A DNA stretch of 64,000 nt from G020353115 sp964389685. Lineage in GTDB: Bacteria > Bacteroidota > Bacteroidia > Bacteroidales > VadinHA17. Numbering within the stretch: the stretch's first letter is position 1; each line of letters starts with the position of its first letter. The stretch is taken from NCBI GenBank assembly GCA_964389685.1, contig CAYMFM010000008.1, positions 20,444 to 84,443 of the forward strand, read 5' to 3'. The notes beneath the pieces are model-generated. The model had not been told where the DNA came from, searched no databases, and saw nothing but the letters and a program-made list of their open reading frames with translations. Made by a program: the position numbers and the translations under genes. This document shows positions 28,231 through 36,440 of the stretch, piece after piece.

Positions 28231-29217
28231 ATGAAATCACGAAAATTAGGAAATCAGGGATTAGAAGTATCCGCTTTAGGTTTAGGATGCATGGGGCTGA
28301 ATTTCGGATATGGAACCATAACGGACAAACAAGAGGCCATTAAACTTATCAGAAAAGCCTATGAGTTGGGAGTATGCCTTTTTGATACGGCTGAAGTTTA
28401 TGGCCCCTTTACCAATGAAGAAGTACTGGGAGAAGCTATTGCACCTATCCGGAATGATGTGGTTATTGCAACAAAATTTGGGTTTAATATCAATAACAAC
28501 GCAATGACAGTTTTAAACAGTAAACCAGAGCATATAAGAAAAGCCGTTGAAGGTTCCTTGAAAAGACTCAAGGTTGAAACTATTGACCTACTCTATCAGC
28601 ATAGGGTTGACCCCGAAGTACCCATTGAAGAGGTGGCAGGAACTGTAAAAGATTTAATACACGAAGGAAAAGTCAAATACTTTGGTTTGTCTGAAGCCGG
28701 AATCAATACTATACGAAGAGCACATGCAGTTCAACCAATTTCCGCACTTCAAAGTGAATATTCACTATGGTGGCGTGAGCCGGAAGAACTAATCATTCCA
28801 GCACTCGAAGAATTAGGTATTGGCTTGGTTCCCTTTAGTCCACTGGGCAAAGGATTCCTGACAGGAAAAATAGATGAGAACACCACTTTTGATGCCAATG
28901 ATTTCAGAAGTACGGTTCCTCGTTTATCTAAAGAAAACATTAAGGCGAATTTGGTTTTTGTTGACTTTATAAAGAAAGTAGCTGTACGCAAAAGTGCAAC
29001 ACCGGCTCAGATAGCTCTTGCCTGGTTAAATGCCCAAAAGCCTTGGATTGTACCAATTCCGGGTACGACAAAAATTCATCGATTAGAAGAAAATATTGCT
29101 TCAACAACAGTTGAGTTCACCGGGAAAGAATTGCAGGAAATAGAAACCGAAGCTTCAAAAATTAATGTTACGGGAGCCAGATATTCCGAAGGTTCGGCAA
29201 AATTGATTGACCGATAG
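28231..29217 (+). CDS. Aldo/keto reductase (cytoplasmic)
   Basis: The 328-residue protein is a complete aldo/keto reductase TIM barrel. The catalytic tetrad is visible: D52 and Y57 in DTAEVYGP, K82 in ATKFGF and H124 in YQHRVDP. The C-terminal IPGTTKIHRLEEN region binds the NADPH phosphate. It resembles AKR13-type oxidoreductases acting on small aldehydes or ketones. There is no export signal, in contrast to the following five enzymes. It is the first gene of the rightward series opposite the AraC regulator. Confidence 0.92.
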   Translation: MKSRKLGNQGLEVSALGLGCMGLNFGYGTITDKQEAIKLIRKAYELGVCLFDTAEVYGPFTNEEVLGEAIAPIRNDVVIATKFGFNINNNAMTVLNSKPEHIRKAVEGSLKRLKVETIDLLYQHRVDPEVPIEEVAGTVKDLIHEGKVKYFGLSEAGINTIRRAHAVQPISALQSEYSLWWREPEELIIPALEELGIGLVPFSPLGKGFLTGKIDENTTFDANDFRSTVPRLSKENIKANLVFVDFIKKVAVRKSATPAQIALAWLNAQKPWIVPIPGTTKIHRLEENIASTTVEFTGKELQEIETEASKINVTGARYSEGSAKLIDR

Positions 29218-29270
29218 CAATACTAATCTGTTTAAAAAAGAATTAATTGGAAAAACAAAAAAAATGATGT

Positions 29271-30377
29271 ATGAGTATGAAATTTAAATCAGGGAATCAT
29301 CCGACCAGAATTGTAACCATTGTTTTAATTTACCAGCTGTTTTTGGTTTCATCCTGCGTAAACAGAATTGAGAATAATAGCAGCGATTTAATTCAAATCA
29401 AAGAACAGGGAAGCTTTTCAGTTGGTGGAACAGTAATTTCTAATCCCGGTACTTTTGACCCTTATAATCCTACTCCGGAAGGGCAAACATTTCATGGCGA
29501 TCATGCCTATGTCTTTTATCAAATTCCGGCTAATGCCCGTACATATCCTTTAGTAATGTGGCATGGATTTGGACAGTTTTCAAAAACATGGGAAACCACT
29601 CCTGATGGCCGCGAAGGCTTTCAGAATATTTTTTTACGCAGGCATTTTCTTGTGTATGTTATTGACCAGCCCCGCAGAGGCGATGCTGGTCGCAGTACAG
29701 CCTCTGCCAATATTGAACCGATACCTGACGAACAGCAATGGTTTGGAACATTTCGTATAGGCATTTGGCCGGATTATTTCGAGGGGGTGCAATTTGCACG
29801 TGACTCAGCTACACTTGAACAGTACTTCCGTTCCATGACGCCCAGCATTGGAACTATTGATGTAAGAGTGAATGCAGAAGCGGTTTCGGCCTTATTCGAC
29901 AAAATTGGTCCGGGTATTTTAGTCACACATTCCCATTCGGGCGGAATGGGCTGGCTTACTGCCCTTATGAATCAAAATATAAAAGCTATTGTGTCGTACG
30001 AACCGGGTAGTGGTTTTTTGTTTCCTGAGGGTGAGGTGCCTGACCCCAAGCCAAGTTCGGGGGGAACACTCGAAGCTTTTGGGATTCCCATGCAGGATTT
30101 CATGAGCTTGACTAAAATTCCAATTGTCATTTACTATGGAGATAATATTCCCAACGAACCCAACACCAATCCGGGCCAGGATGGCTGGAGAGTGCGATTG
30201 GAAATGGCAAGATTATGGCGTGATGCAGTCAATAAATATGGCGGTGACGTAACGGTGGTGCATCTTCCTGAAATTGGAATTAAAGGCAATACCCATTTCC
30301 CATTTTCAGATTTAAACAATATAGAAATTGCCGACTTAATGTCGGAATGGTTAAAGAATAAAGAATTAGACAAATAG
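29271..30377 (+). CDS. Alpha/beta hydrolase lipoprotein
   Basis: The 368-residue protein has an N-terminal lipoprotein signal ending LVSSC (C29 from the ATG at 29271; an ATG at 29277 is also possible). The hydrolase core has WHGFGQFSKTWE with the oxyanion region, the nucleophile elbow THSHSGGMG with S223, an acidic residue in SYEPGSGF, and a C-terminal histidine in KGNTHFPFSDL. The elbow is HSHSG rather than GxSxG. These features suggest an esterase or related hydrolase attached to the membrane or surface; the substrate is unknown. It follows the aldo/keto reductase by 53 bases and precedes another hydrolase by 11, consistent with one operon. Confidence 0.8.
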   Translation: MSMKFKSGNHPTRIVTIVLIYQLFLVSSCVNRIENNSSDLIQIKEQGSFSVGGTVISNPGTFDPYNPTPEGQTFHGDHAYVFYQIPANARTYPLVMWHGFGQFSKTWETTPDGREGFQNIFLRRHFLVYVIDQPRRGDAGRSTASANIEPIPDEQQWFGTFRIGIWPDYFEGVQFARDSATLEQYFRSMTPSIGTIDVRVNAEAVSALFDKIGPGILVTHSHSGGMGWLTALMNQNIKAIVSYEPGSGFLFPEGEVPDPKPSSGGTLEAFGIPMQDFMSLTKIPIVIYYGDNIPNEPNTNPGQDGWRVRLEMARLWRDAVNKYGGDVTVVHLPEIGIKGNTHFPFSDLNNIEIADLMSEWLKNKELDK

Positions 30378-30388
30378 AAAAAGATGAT

Positions 30389-31441
30389 ATGAATAGAATA
30401 ATTCGAAAGCAATTTTTGATCGCTATGTTTATGACAACAAGTATCATTGTTTCAGGTCAAACAAAGACTGACAATCCTTTTAGCCTTGTATACCAGGATG
30501 CCATTACAGAAAATATTTCAGGCAAGGTGAATATTCACCCTGTAAGCTATAAACTAAATGGCATTGAAATCTCTGCGAATATATACACTCCCGCTGACTA
30601 TGATCCATCAGGAAACTATCCGGCAGTTGTTGTAGCTCATCCCAATGGCGGAGTTAAAGAGCAGGTGGCAGGATTATACGCGCAGCGTTTGGCAGAATCA
30701 GGGTACATCACCATTGCTGCCGATGCTTCCTATCAGGGAGCAAGTGGTGGAGAACCACGTAATGTGGATAAACCAGCTAATCGGATTGAAGATATTAGAG
30801 GAATGGCAGATTATATAACCCAATATGCAGGCGTAAATGCTGAGCACTTAGGATTATTGGGGGTTTGCGGCGGAGGTGGCTATTCCTTAGCAGCAGCTCA
30901 AACCGATAAACGTTTTAAAGCAGTGGCAACGTTGAGCATGTTTAATTCCGGCGTTGTAAGACGCAACGGATTTATGAACTCCCAGGTTGCTACTATTCAG
31001 GAACGTTTAAATCAAGCTTCAGAAGCCCGGTCCCTTGAAGCGGCAGGTGGAGAAATACTTTATGCTGCCGATACAGAAATAAGCGATGAAATGGCAGACA
31101 AAATGCCGTTTGATTTGTATCGCGAAGGCCATTATTATTACCATAGAACCCATGCGCACCCGAATTCCACATTCCGTTATACAATGAGCAGTCTGCTCGA
31201 TTTAATGGCCTTTGATGCAAGCACAAACATGAATTTAATCAATCAGCCCCTGTTGATGATGGCAGGTAGCAAAGCCGATACTTATTACATGACAGACAAT
31301 GCATTCAACCTTGCTACCGGAACAAAAGAGAAAGAATTGTACCTTATTCCCGGAGCTACGCATATTCAAACCTATTATGTTCCTGAATATGTAACCCAGG
31401 CAATGAAAAAACTCCGGGAGTTCTTTGGTAATTATTTGTAA
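30389..31441 (+). CDS. Exported alpha/beta hydrolase with cysteine nucleophile (dienelactone-hydrolase-like)
   Basis: This 350-residue protein has a signal peptide ending near SGQ (residue 24), so it is probably periplasmic. The fold signature PAVVVAHPNGGVKEQ gives the oxyanion region, and the nucleophile elbow is GVCGGGGY with C160 in place of serine, as in dienelactone hydrolases and the YcjY-like family. The histidine in PGATHIQTYYVPEY completes the triad. Between them a lid segment (about 195-265) includes the tyrosine/histidine-rich EGHYYYHRTHAHP. The reaction is unknown; hydrolysis of a lactone or activated ester would fit. Confidence 0.8.
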   Translation: MNRIIRKQFLIAMFMTTSIIVSGQTKTDNPFSLVYQDAITENISGKVNIHPVSYKLNGIEISANIYTPADYDPSGNYPAVVVAHPNGGVKEQVAGLYAQRLAESGYITIAADASYQGASGGEPRNVDKPANRIEDIRGMADYITQYAGVNAEHLGLLGVCGGGGYSLAAAQTDKRFKAVATLSMFNSGVVRRNGFMNSQVATIQERLNQASEARSLEAAGGEILYAADTEISDEMADKMPFDLYREGHYYYHRTHAHPNSTFRYTMSSLLDLMAFDASTNMNLINQPLLMMAGSKADTYYMTDNAFNLATGTKEKELYLIPGATHIQTYYVPEYVTQAMKKLREFFGNYL

Positions 31442-31470
31442 GAAACTGTTAAACAAATAAAAACAATACT

Positions 31471-31920
31471 ATGAAAACGAAAATTCTCGGACTGTTTATA
31501 GTACTTATGAGTACGCAAATGTCCTTCGGACAAAATTCTTCCGCAGAACAGGAAGTCATTAATCTATCCAAAGATAAGTGGCAGTGGATGTCAGACAAGA
31601 ATGCGGATGTCCTGGCTGATCTCTTTCACGAAAAGGCTGTGTTTGTCCATATGGGTGGGTCCTGGGGGACGGAACAGGAACTCAACATCATTAAAAGTGG
31701 AGGGATCTGGTACAAGAAAGCCGATATCCATGAAGTATCGGTGAATATCATTGATAATACTGCTATCCTTTTAAATAGAATTGATCTGTTGGCTGAAGTG
31801 GGAGGAAATGAAGTAACTAACCCATTTATGGTTACAGAAGTCTATGTAAAACAAAAGGGGAATTGGAAATTAGGATCGCTATCATTTACAAGGTTGATGA
31901 CGCCCGGCGATCATCAATAA
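31471..31920 (+). CDS. Exported NTF2-like / DUF4440 protein
   Basis: The 149-residue protein has a signal peptide (MKTKILGLFIVLMSTQMSFG) and a SnoaL/NTF2-like domain (about 25-145) with LSKDKWQWMSDKNADVLADLF near the start and VYVKQKGNWKLGSLSFTRL at the end. This cone-shaped fold is used by small binding proteins and by some isomerases and hydrolases; no catalytic residues can be assigned. It lies within the hydrolase series and ends two bases before the carboxylesterase start codon at 31923. Confidence 0.75.
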   Translation: MKTKILGLFIVLMSTQMSFGQNSSAEQEVINLSKDKWQWMSDKNADVLADLFHEKAVFVHMGGSWGTEQELNIIKSGGIWYKKADIHEVSVNIIDNTAILLNRIDLLAEVGGNEVTNPFMVTEVYVKQKGNWKLGSLSFTRLMTPGDHQ

Positions 31921-31922
31921 TC

Positions 31923-33581
31923 ATGAAGAATATCATCAAAATGAAAAAAATACTAGCAGGTTTAGCCCTTCTCATCACTTGCAGTTTGCATGCTCAGCAA
32001 ACGGCTGTCAATGCTGCATCGGAAACGTCGCCGACAGTTACTACCGCCTCCGGGATGGTGCGCGGGGTAACAGAAGGGGATGTTTCCATTTTCAAAGGGA
32101 TTCCCTTTGCTGCTCCACCAGTTGGCAAATATCGTTGGCGCCCACCCCAACCCGTAAGCCCATGGGAGGGAGTTCGCGATGCAAGCGAGTTTGGTCCTAA
32201 TTGTGCGCAGGCTGGATGGCCCCGTGGTTCCGGAGCCATTGCGGAAGGCTCATCGGAAGATTGCCTCTACCTAAATTTGTGGCTACCTGCCGGAACTAAG
32301 CCAGGAGCAAAACTGCCGGTCATGGTGTGGATACACGGCGGCGCCTTTGTAGGCGGGTCCGGTTCCTCTCCTGGCAATTCAGGAAATAATTTTGCCAAAC
32401 AAGGTGTCATGCTGATCACCATCAACTACCGTCTGGGACGTCTGGGCCATTTTGCATTCCCGGCTTTGAGTGCTGAGCATCCGGAGGAACCCAAGGGTAG
32501 TTATGCCTACATGGACCAGATAGCAGCCCTCAAGTGGGTACAGCAGAACATCGGCGCATTCGGAGGCGATCCGAATAATGTTACTATTTTTGGTTTCTCT
32601 GCCGGAGGAGTCTCTGTCCATTCACTTATGACAATACCGGCTGCAAATGGCCTTTTCCAAAAGGCGATCAGTGAGTCAGGCGGTGGCCGGGATGGTGTTC
32701 TTACCGGTAGGCCGATTAGTAAAGAAAATGCCGATCCCCTCTACAACGTTTCAGCTGAAACGATTGGAATAAACTTTGCCCGCAAACATGGGATAGAGGG
32801 TACGGATGCAGCCGCTCTGGCCAAGCTGCGCGCCCTGAGTGTAGAAGAGATTGTGGATGGAGGTCAGGAAAGCGACGGCCAAGAAGGTCCGCGTATCTAT
32901 TCGGGCCCGATTCTCGACGGTAAACTGGTTGTAGAGACTGCCGAGACCGCATACAAGGCAGGCAGGCAGGCACGCGTTCCGCTCATGATCGGGAATTGTA
33001 GTGCGGAAATAGGCGGAAGTTTTGTGAATGCCAGCAGTTCAAAGGAAGAACTGTTTTCACTGTTCGGGGAACTTGAGGGTGAGGCAAAAGCTGCCTATGA
33101 TCCTGATGGTAAAAAAGAATTCGCTGAGGTAATCACTAAGTTTAACACGGACTGGGTATGGGCTGAACCGGGCCGTTTTACCGCAAGGGCTTTTGTCGCT
33201 AATGGAGAACCGGCCTACATCTACCATTTCGGATACGTCCCCACCCCAATGAAGGAGAGGATGCGTTATGGCGCCGGACACGGATCCGAAGTCGCATACG
33301 TATTCGACAACCTTATGAACCGAGATGGAACTCCTGTTGACCCTAAGGACAAAGAGCTTGCCAAAATGATGAACACCTATTGGGCGAACTTCGCCAAAAC
33401 TGGTGATCCCAATGGTGAGGGACTGCCGCTTTGGCCCAATTACAATACTCAAAATGAAGAGATCCTCGATATTCAGTCTGATGGTAACCCGGTCGGTAAG
33501 CCCGATCCCAGGAAAGCGAGACTGGATGTGATTGAAAAGGCCTTCAAGTTTAGGGTTCGTCTACAATCACGTGGTATTTAA
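31923..33581 (+). CDS. Exported type-B carboxylesterase
   Basis: The start is taken as ATG 31923 (MKNIIKMKKIL); an ATG at 31941 would serve equally, and the open frame to its left overlaps the upstream gene. A signal peptide ends at LHAQQ. The 552-residue enzyme is a full carboxylesterase/cholinesterase-family hydrolase. It has GIPFAAPPVGKYRWRPPQP and EDCLYLNLWLP near the N-terminus, the oxyanion loop HGGAFVGGS, nucleophile S226 in GFSAGG, and H453 in GAGHGSEVAYVF. Such enzymes cleave carboxylic esters of varied alcohols. It is the largest enzyme of the AraC-linked cargo. Confidence 0.9.
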   Translation: MKNIIKMKKILAGLALLITCSLHAQQTAVNAASETSPTVTTASGMVRGVTEGDVSIFKGIPFAAPPVGKYRWRPPQPVSPWEGVRDASEFGPNCAQAGWPRGSGAIAEGSSEDCLYLNLWLPAGTKPGAKLPVMVWIHGGAFVGGSGSSPGNSGNNFAKQGVMLITINYRLGRLGHFAFPALSAEHPEEPKGSYAYMDQIAALKWVQQNIGAFGGDPNNVTIFGFSAGGVSVHSLMTIPAANGLFQKAISESGGGRDGVLTGRPISKENADPLYNVSAETIGINFARKHGIEGTDAAALAKLRALSVEEIVDGGQESDGQEGPRIYSGPILDGKLVVETAETAYKAGRQARVPLMIGNCSAEIGGSFVNASSSKEELFSLFGELEGEAKAAYDPDGKKEFAEVITKFNTDWVWAEPGRFTARAFVANGEPAYIYHFGYVPTPMKERMRYGAGHGSEVAYVFDNLMNRDGTPVDPKDKELAKMMNTYWANFAKTGDPNGEGLPLWPNYNTQNEEILDIQSDGNPVGKPDPRKARLDVIEKAFKFRVRLQSRGI

Positions 33582-33641
33582 CCGGAAAAGCTAAACAGTG
33601 AGACACGTGAAAAGTCTTTTCATAAAATTAAAAATACAGGT

Positions 33642-34367
33642 ATGATGAAGATTGGAAAACAAATGCTTATTGTATTAACTATAATATGCTGCTTTTACGG
33701 CAGCCTTTATGCTCAAAATAAGGTAGAATCAAATAAAGCACTTACAACAAAGCAACAAAGTATTGTCCCCATTGCAGCTTACGCTGCTAAAGGGGAACTT
33801 CAGCAATTGAAACCGGCATTAAACGAAGGACTGGATGCCGGATTAACCGTAAATGAAATTAAAGAAGTCATGGTGCACCTGTACGCCTATTGCGGGTTTC
33901 CACGTAGTATCCGCGGGTTACAGACTTTTATGGAAGTGCTTGATGAACGAAAAGCCAAAGGAATTAATGATGAAACGGGGGCTGATGCCTCGCCGATAAG
34001 CGATGAGCTCAGTAAATATGAACGAGGTAAAAAGAATTTGGAAGAACTATTAGGAAGGCCAATAACCGGGCCGCAAAGTGGTTATGCGGCATTTGCCCCA
34101 GTAATAGAAATCTTTCTGAAAGAACATTTGTTCTCCGATATTTTCGACCGGGATGTTTTGACTTTTGCTGAAAGAGAGTTGGTTACAATATCTGTTCTCA
34201 GCAGTATTGGCGGTGTAGAGCCTATGCTTCGTTCCCATTTATCAATTTGTCTGAATGTTGGCTTTACGCCCGAACAGTTGAATGAATTTGTAGAAATTAT
34301 AAAATCAACTGTCGGTAAAAAAGAAGCCAAAGATGTTCAGGCAGTTTTAAATGAAGTTCTCAAATAG
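33642..34367 (+). CDS. Exported carboxymuconolactone decarboxylase-like (AhpD-fold) protein
   Basis: The 241-residue protein begins with a signal peptide (about residues 1-26, ending YAQ), which is unusual because most carboxymuconolactone decarboxylase-like proteins are cytoplasmic. Two AhpD-like helical repeats follow: one with VNEIKEVMVHLYAYCGFPRS (about 75-100), one with LSSIGGVEPMLRSHLSICLNVGFT (about 185-212). The first carries the YCGFP motif with one cysteine; no CxxC peroxidase pair is present. This suggests a decarboxylase/isomerase-like rather than peroxidase activity, but substrates of exported members are unknown. It precedes the cupin lipoprotein gene by 55 bases. Confidence 0.8.
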   Translation: MMKIGKQMLIVLTIICCFYGSLYAQNKVESNKALTTKQQSIVPIAAYAAKGELQQLKPALNEGLDAGLTVNEIKEVMVHLYAYCGFPRSIRGLQTFMEVLDERKAKGINDETGADASPISDELSKYERGKKNLEELLGRPITGPQSGYAAFAPVIEIFLKEHLFSDIFDRDVLTFAERELVTISVLSSIGGVEPMLRSHLSICLNVGFTPEQLNEFVEIIKSTVGKKEAKDVQAVLNEVLK

Positions 34368-34422
34368 AGGCAATCGCAATAAACTTTTGCAGGTTAAATG
34401 GTTAAACTAAAAATTACTAACA

Positions 34423-34914
34423 ATGAACCATAGTTTTAAATACAGTTTACTTTTTTTGGTAATTCTGATTGCCGGTTGCAATGTTGAGAAAAAAACAGAT
34501 GAAACAATCCATAATAGTGAACCTGTTTTTTTAAAAGGCGAAAAAATAAGCAGCAACAACTTTACAGGAACGGTGTGGTTAAACATGATGGGGGCCAATG
34601 ATACCACATTGCATGCCAGGTTTGGCAATGTAACTTTCAAACCCAAAGCAAGAACAAACTGGCACTCGCATCCAGGTGGTCAAATACTCCTTATTACCGA
34701 AGGACGGGGGTATTACCAGGCAAAAGGACAGCCTGCCCGATTATTGCATAAAGGCGATTATGTAGAAATTCCACCGAATGTAATACACTGGCATGGAGCT
34801 GGTCCGGAAGAAGAATTTGCACACATCGCCATTAGTTTAAATACCGATGAAGGGGGTGCGGTTTGGTTAGGTCCGGTTACGGATGAGGAATATGGCGAGA
34901 TGAATTTGTATTGA
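34423..34914 (+). CDS. Cupin-domain lipoprotein
   Basis: This 163-residue protein has a lipoprotein signal with C19 (ILIAGC) and a single conserved cupin barrel. Motif 1 is WHSHPGGQILLITEGRGYYQ with H81 and H83 as likely metal ligands; motif 2 is GDYVEIPPNVIHWHGAG with a further histidine. Small metal cupins next to carboxymuconolactone decarboxylase-like genes are a frequent pairing in bacteria, suggesting they act on the same compound; which one is unknown. It closes the cargo series. A bidirectional hairpin and tRNA-derived sequence follow. Confidence 0.85.
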   Translation: MNHSFKYSLLFLVILIAGCNVEKKTDETIHNSEPVFLKGEKISSNNFTGTVWLNMMGANDTTLHARFGNVTFKPKARTNWHSHPGGQILLITEGRGYYQAKGQPARLLHKGDYVEIPPNVIHWHGAGPEEEFAHIAISLNTDEGGAVWLGPVTDEEYGEMNLY

Positions 34915-35032
34915 ATAGTGTTAATTACCACCAACTTATTTCTTCACAGGCTACAATAATTATACTTCTAAAACCGGTTGCAATTGAATCTAATTGAGCT
35001 TAAATCCTGGCACCAACCTGGCACATAAAAAA

Positions 35033-35061
35033 AGAGTTACAATTTCTGAGGTTGTAACTCT
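35033..35061 (-). terminator. Hairpin terminator beside a tRNA 3'-end fragment
   Basis: Arms AGAGTTACAA (35033-35042) and TTGTAACTCT (35052-35061) pair around nine bases. On the minus strand the hairpin is followed by a run of seven T. It may also stop the rightward cargo transcript. On its right, 35073-35087 (GTGGGCCCAGTTGGG) equals the last 14 bases of the CAU tRNA plus one flanking base, so this looks like the relic end of another tRNA gene with its own terminator. Confidence 0.7.
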
Positions 35062-35119
35062 TTGATAATTAAGTGGGCCCAGTTGGGAGTGTTACTCATC
35101 CCGACAATGCAGTCGGGAC

Positions 35120-35317
35120 TCGTGAGCCAGTTAGTGAGGCTTCCACATCGAAAGAAAAGCCAGCCTACCGGCTGATTTTTTATTTTTACTGTCAAATCCA
35201 AGCAAGCTTGTCTTTTCCCAGTAAAAAAATAAAAAACCGCCCCGAGTATACCCGGGACGGCTTTTCTTTCAATGTGGGCCCAGTTGGGTTCGAACCAACG
35301 ACCCCCTGATTATGAGT
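35120..35317 (-). repeat. Right copy of the 198-bp tRNA-linked direct repeat
   Basis: This is identical to 26627-26824. It covers the 3' 43 bases of the intact CAU tRNA gene, the tRNA terminator (arms within 35237-35260, T-tract at 35222-35236 on the minus strand) and about 100 bases beyond. Together with the left copy it brackets 8.3 kb of cargo. Confidence 0.85.
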
Positions 35318-35348
35318 CAGGTGCTCTAACCTGCTGAGCTATGGGCCC
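35275..35348 (-). tRNA. tRNA with CAU anticodon (Met, or Ile2 if lysidinylated)
   Basis: The minus strand gives a complete 74-base cloverleaf: acceptor GGGCCCA/TGGGCCC, D-arm GCTC-GAGC, anticodon stem CCTGA/TCAGG with loop CTCATAA, five-base variable region, T-arm GTTGG/CCAAC with loop TTCGAAC, and discriminator A. CCA is not encoded. The anticodon CAU is shared by elongator tRNA-Met and the lysidine-modified tRNA-Ile2, and I cannot separate them by eye. A strong intrinsic terminator follows at 35237-35260. The 3' half is duplicated at 26782-26824, and 15 bases of its end recur at 35073-35087. Confidence 0.95.
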
Positions 35349-35507
35349 TAATAATATTATAAAAACGAAATTAAGTTTTAATCTATACTTTCCATAACCT
35401 GTCCCGAAAATCAATGATTTTCGGGAATGCAATATTAATCAATTGTCGGTAATTTCGCAACAGTACCCACTGAAAAAGTCACTGCGGAAATCTACTGTTT
35501 CCCCTGA

Positions 35508-36257
35508 TTATCTGATCATTGGCAAACATTCGATGAGCAGGTTTATCACGTTGTTCACGTTGTCGTGGAAGATTTTTAATACCTCCTCCCAGGTTACCGG
35601 CTCTTCATCCTCCTTCCAGCTGTCGTAATCGGTACTCATCGCTAGGGTCGCATAGGGTATGCCAATCTCATTTGCCAGGATTACTTCCGGAGCAATGGAC
35701 ATGTTGATCAGGTCAGCACCCCACAGACGGAACATTCTGGATTCAGCACGCGTTGAAAACCGCGGTCCTTCAATGGTAAGAATAGTGCCGGTGGGGTGAA
35801 CCGATAAGCCCAGTTTGGATGCTGCTTCCAGTAAACAAACCCGAAGTTCTGCTGAAAAAGGGTCAGCCATGGCAGCATGCTTCAAATTTCCATCCTCAAA
35901 CGATTCGTAAAAGCTAACTTCCCGGTGACGGGTGAAGTCGATGAACTGATCCGGGATTACCAGGTCTCCCCGCCCGATCTCTTCCCGCAAACTTCCGCAG
36001 GCAGTCGTCGTGAGCAGGTGCGTACAACCCGCCTCTTTAAGGGCATGAACATTCGCCCGGTTATTCACCTGGGTTGGAGGGATCTCATGCTGCCTGCCAT
36101 GCCGGGAAAGAATCGCCACCTTTACACCATGGATCTCTCCCTGCAGTAATTCCGAACTGGGCTTCCCAAACGGAGTATCCAAGGATATGGATTCTGGTTT
36201 TTTGATCAAATCCGGATCCTCCAGTCCGGAACCACCGATGATGCCAATTTTTATCAT
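35508..36257 (-). CDS. mtnP: S-methyl-5'-thioadenosine phosphorylase
   Basis: The 249-residue enzyme phosphorolyses methylthioadenosine, the by-product of polyamine and other SAM-dependent pathways, to adenine and methylthioribose-1-phosphate. It shows the N-terminal phosphate loop GIIGGSGLEDPD, the RHGRQHEIPPTQVNNRAN segment, TTACGSLREEIGRGDLVIPDQFID, and the substrate region IEGPRFSTRAESRMFR with NMSIAPEV. This is the MTA phosphorylase/PNP II type. It is the last gene of a leftward salvage group (mtnA, class II aldolase, mtnP). Its product is the substrate of MtnA, encoded 2 kb upstream. Confidence 0.92.
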   Translation of the reverse strand: MIKIGIIGGSGLEDPDLIKKPESISLDTPFGKPSSELLQGEIHGVKVAILSRHGRQHEIPPTQVNNRANVHALKEAGCTHLLTTTACGSLREEIGRGDLVIPDQFIDFTRHREVSFYESFEDGNLKHAAMADPFSAELRVCLLEAASKLGLSVHPTGTILTIEGPRFSTRAESRMFRLWGADLINMSIAPEVILANEIGIPYATLAMSTDYDSWKEDEEPVTWEEVLKIFHDNVNNVINLLIECLPMIR

Positions 36258-36282
36258 GCTTGAGTTGATAAGTTAATCTGCC

Positions 36283-36407
36283 TTCGCCAAGGGGGACGAT
36301 TTCTATTCCTCCTTTCTTACGTTGTCCCCCTTTTGAAAAGGGGAATTTAGGGGAATTTTTTTCTCACTAGCTCAATCCCCCTGTAGTCCCCCTTCGCCAA
36401 GGGGGAC
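36283..36407. repeat. CCCCCTT/AAGGGGG palindromic repeat unit, left of DUF559 gene
   Basis: About 125 bases made of palindromes: CCTTCGCCAAGGGGGAC, then GTCCCCCTTTTG-AAAAGGGG near 36324, and a full GTCCCCCTT-CGCC-AAGGGGGAC at 36386-36407, joined by TTTCTATTCCTCC and TTTTTTCTCAC linkers. The same order of blocks with few changes lies at 36886-37010, on the other side of the DUF559 gene, in the same orientation. Confidence 0.8.
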
Positions 36408-36440
36408 AAAATATTTTCTACCCTAAGTCGTCCCCCTTTC

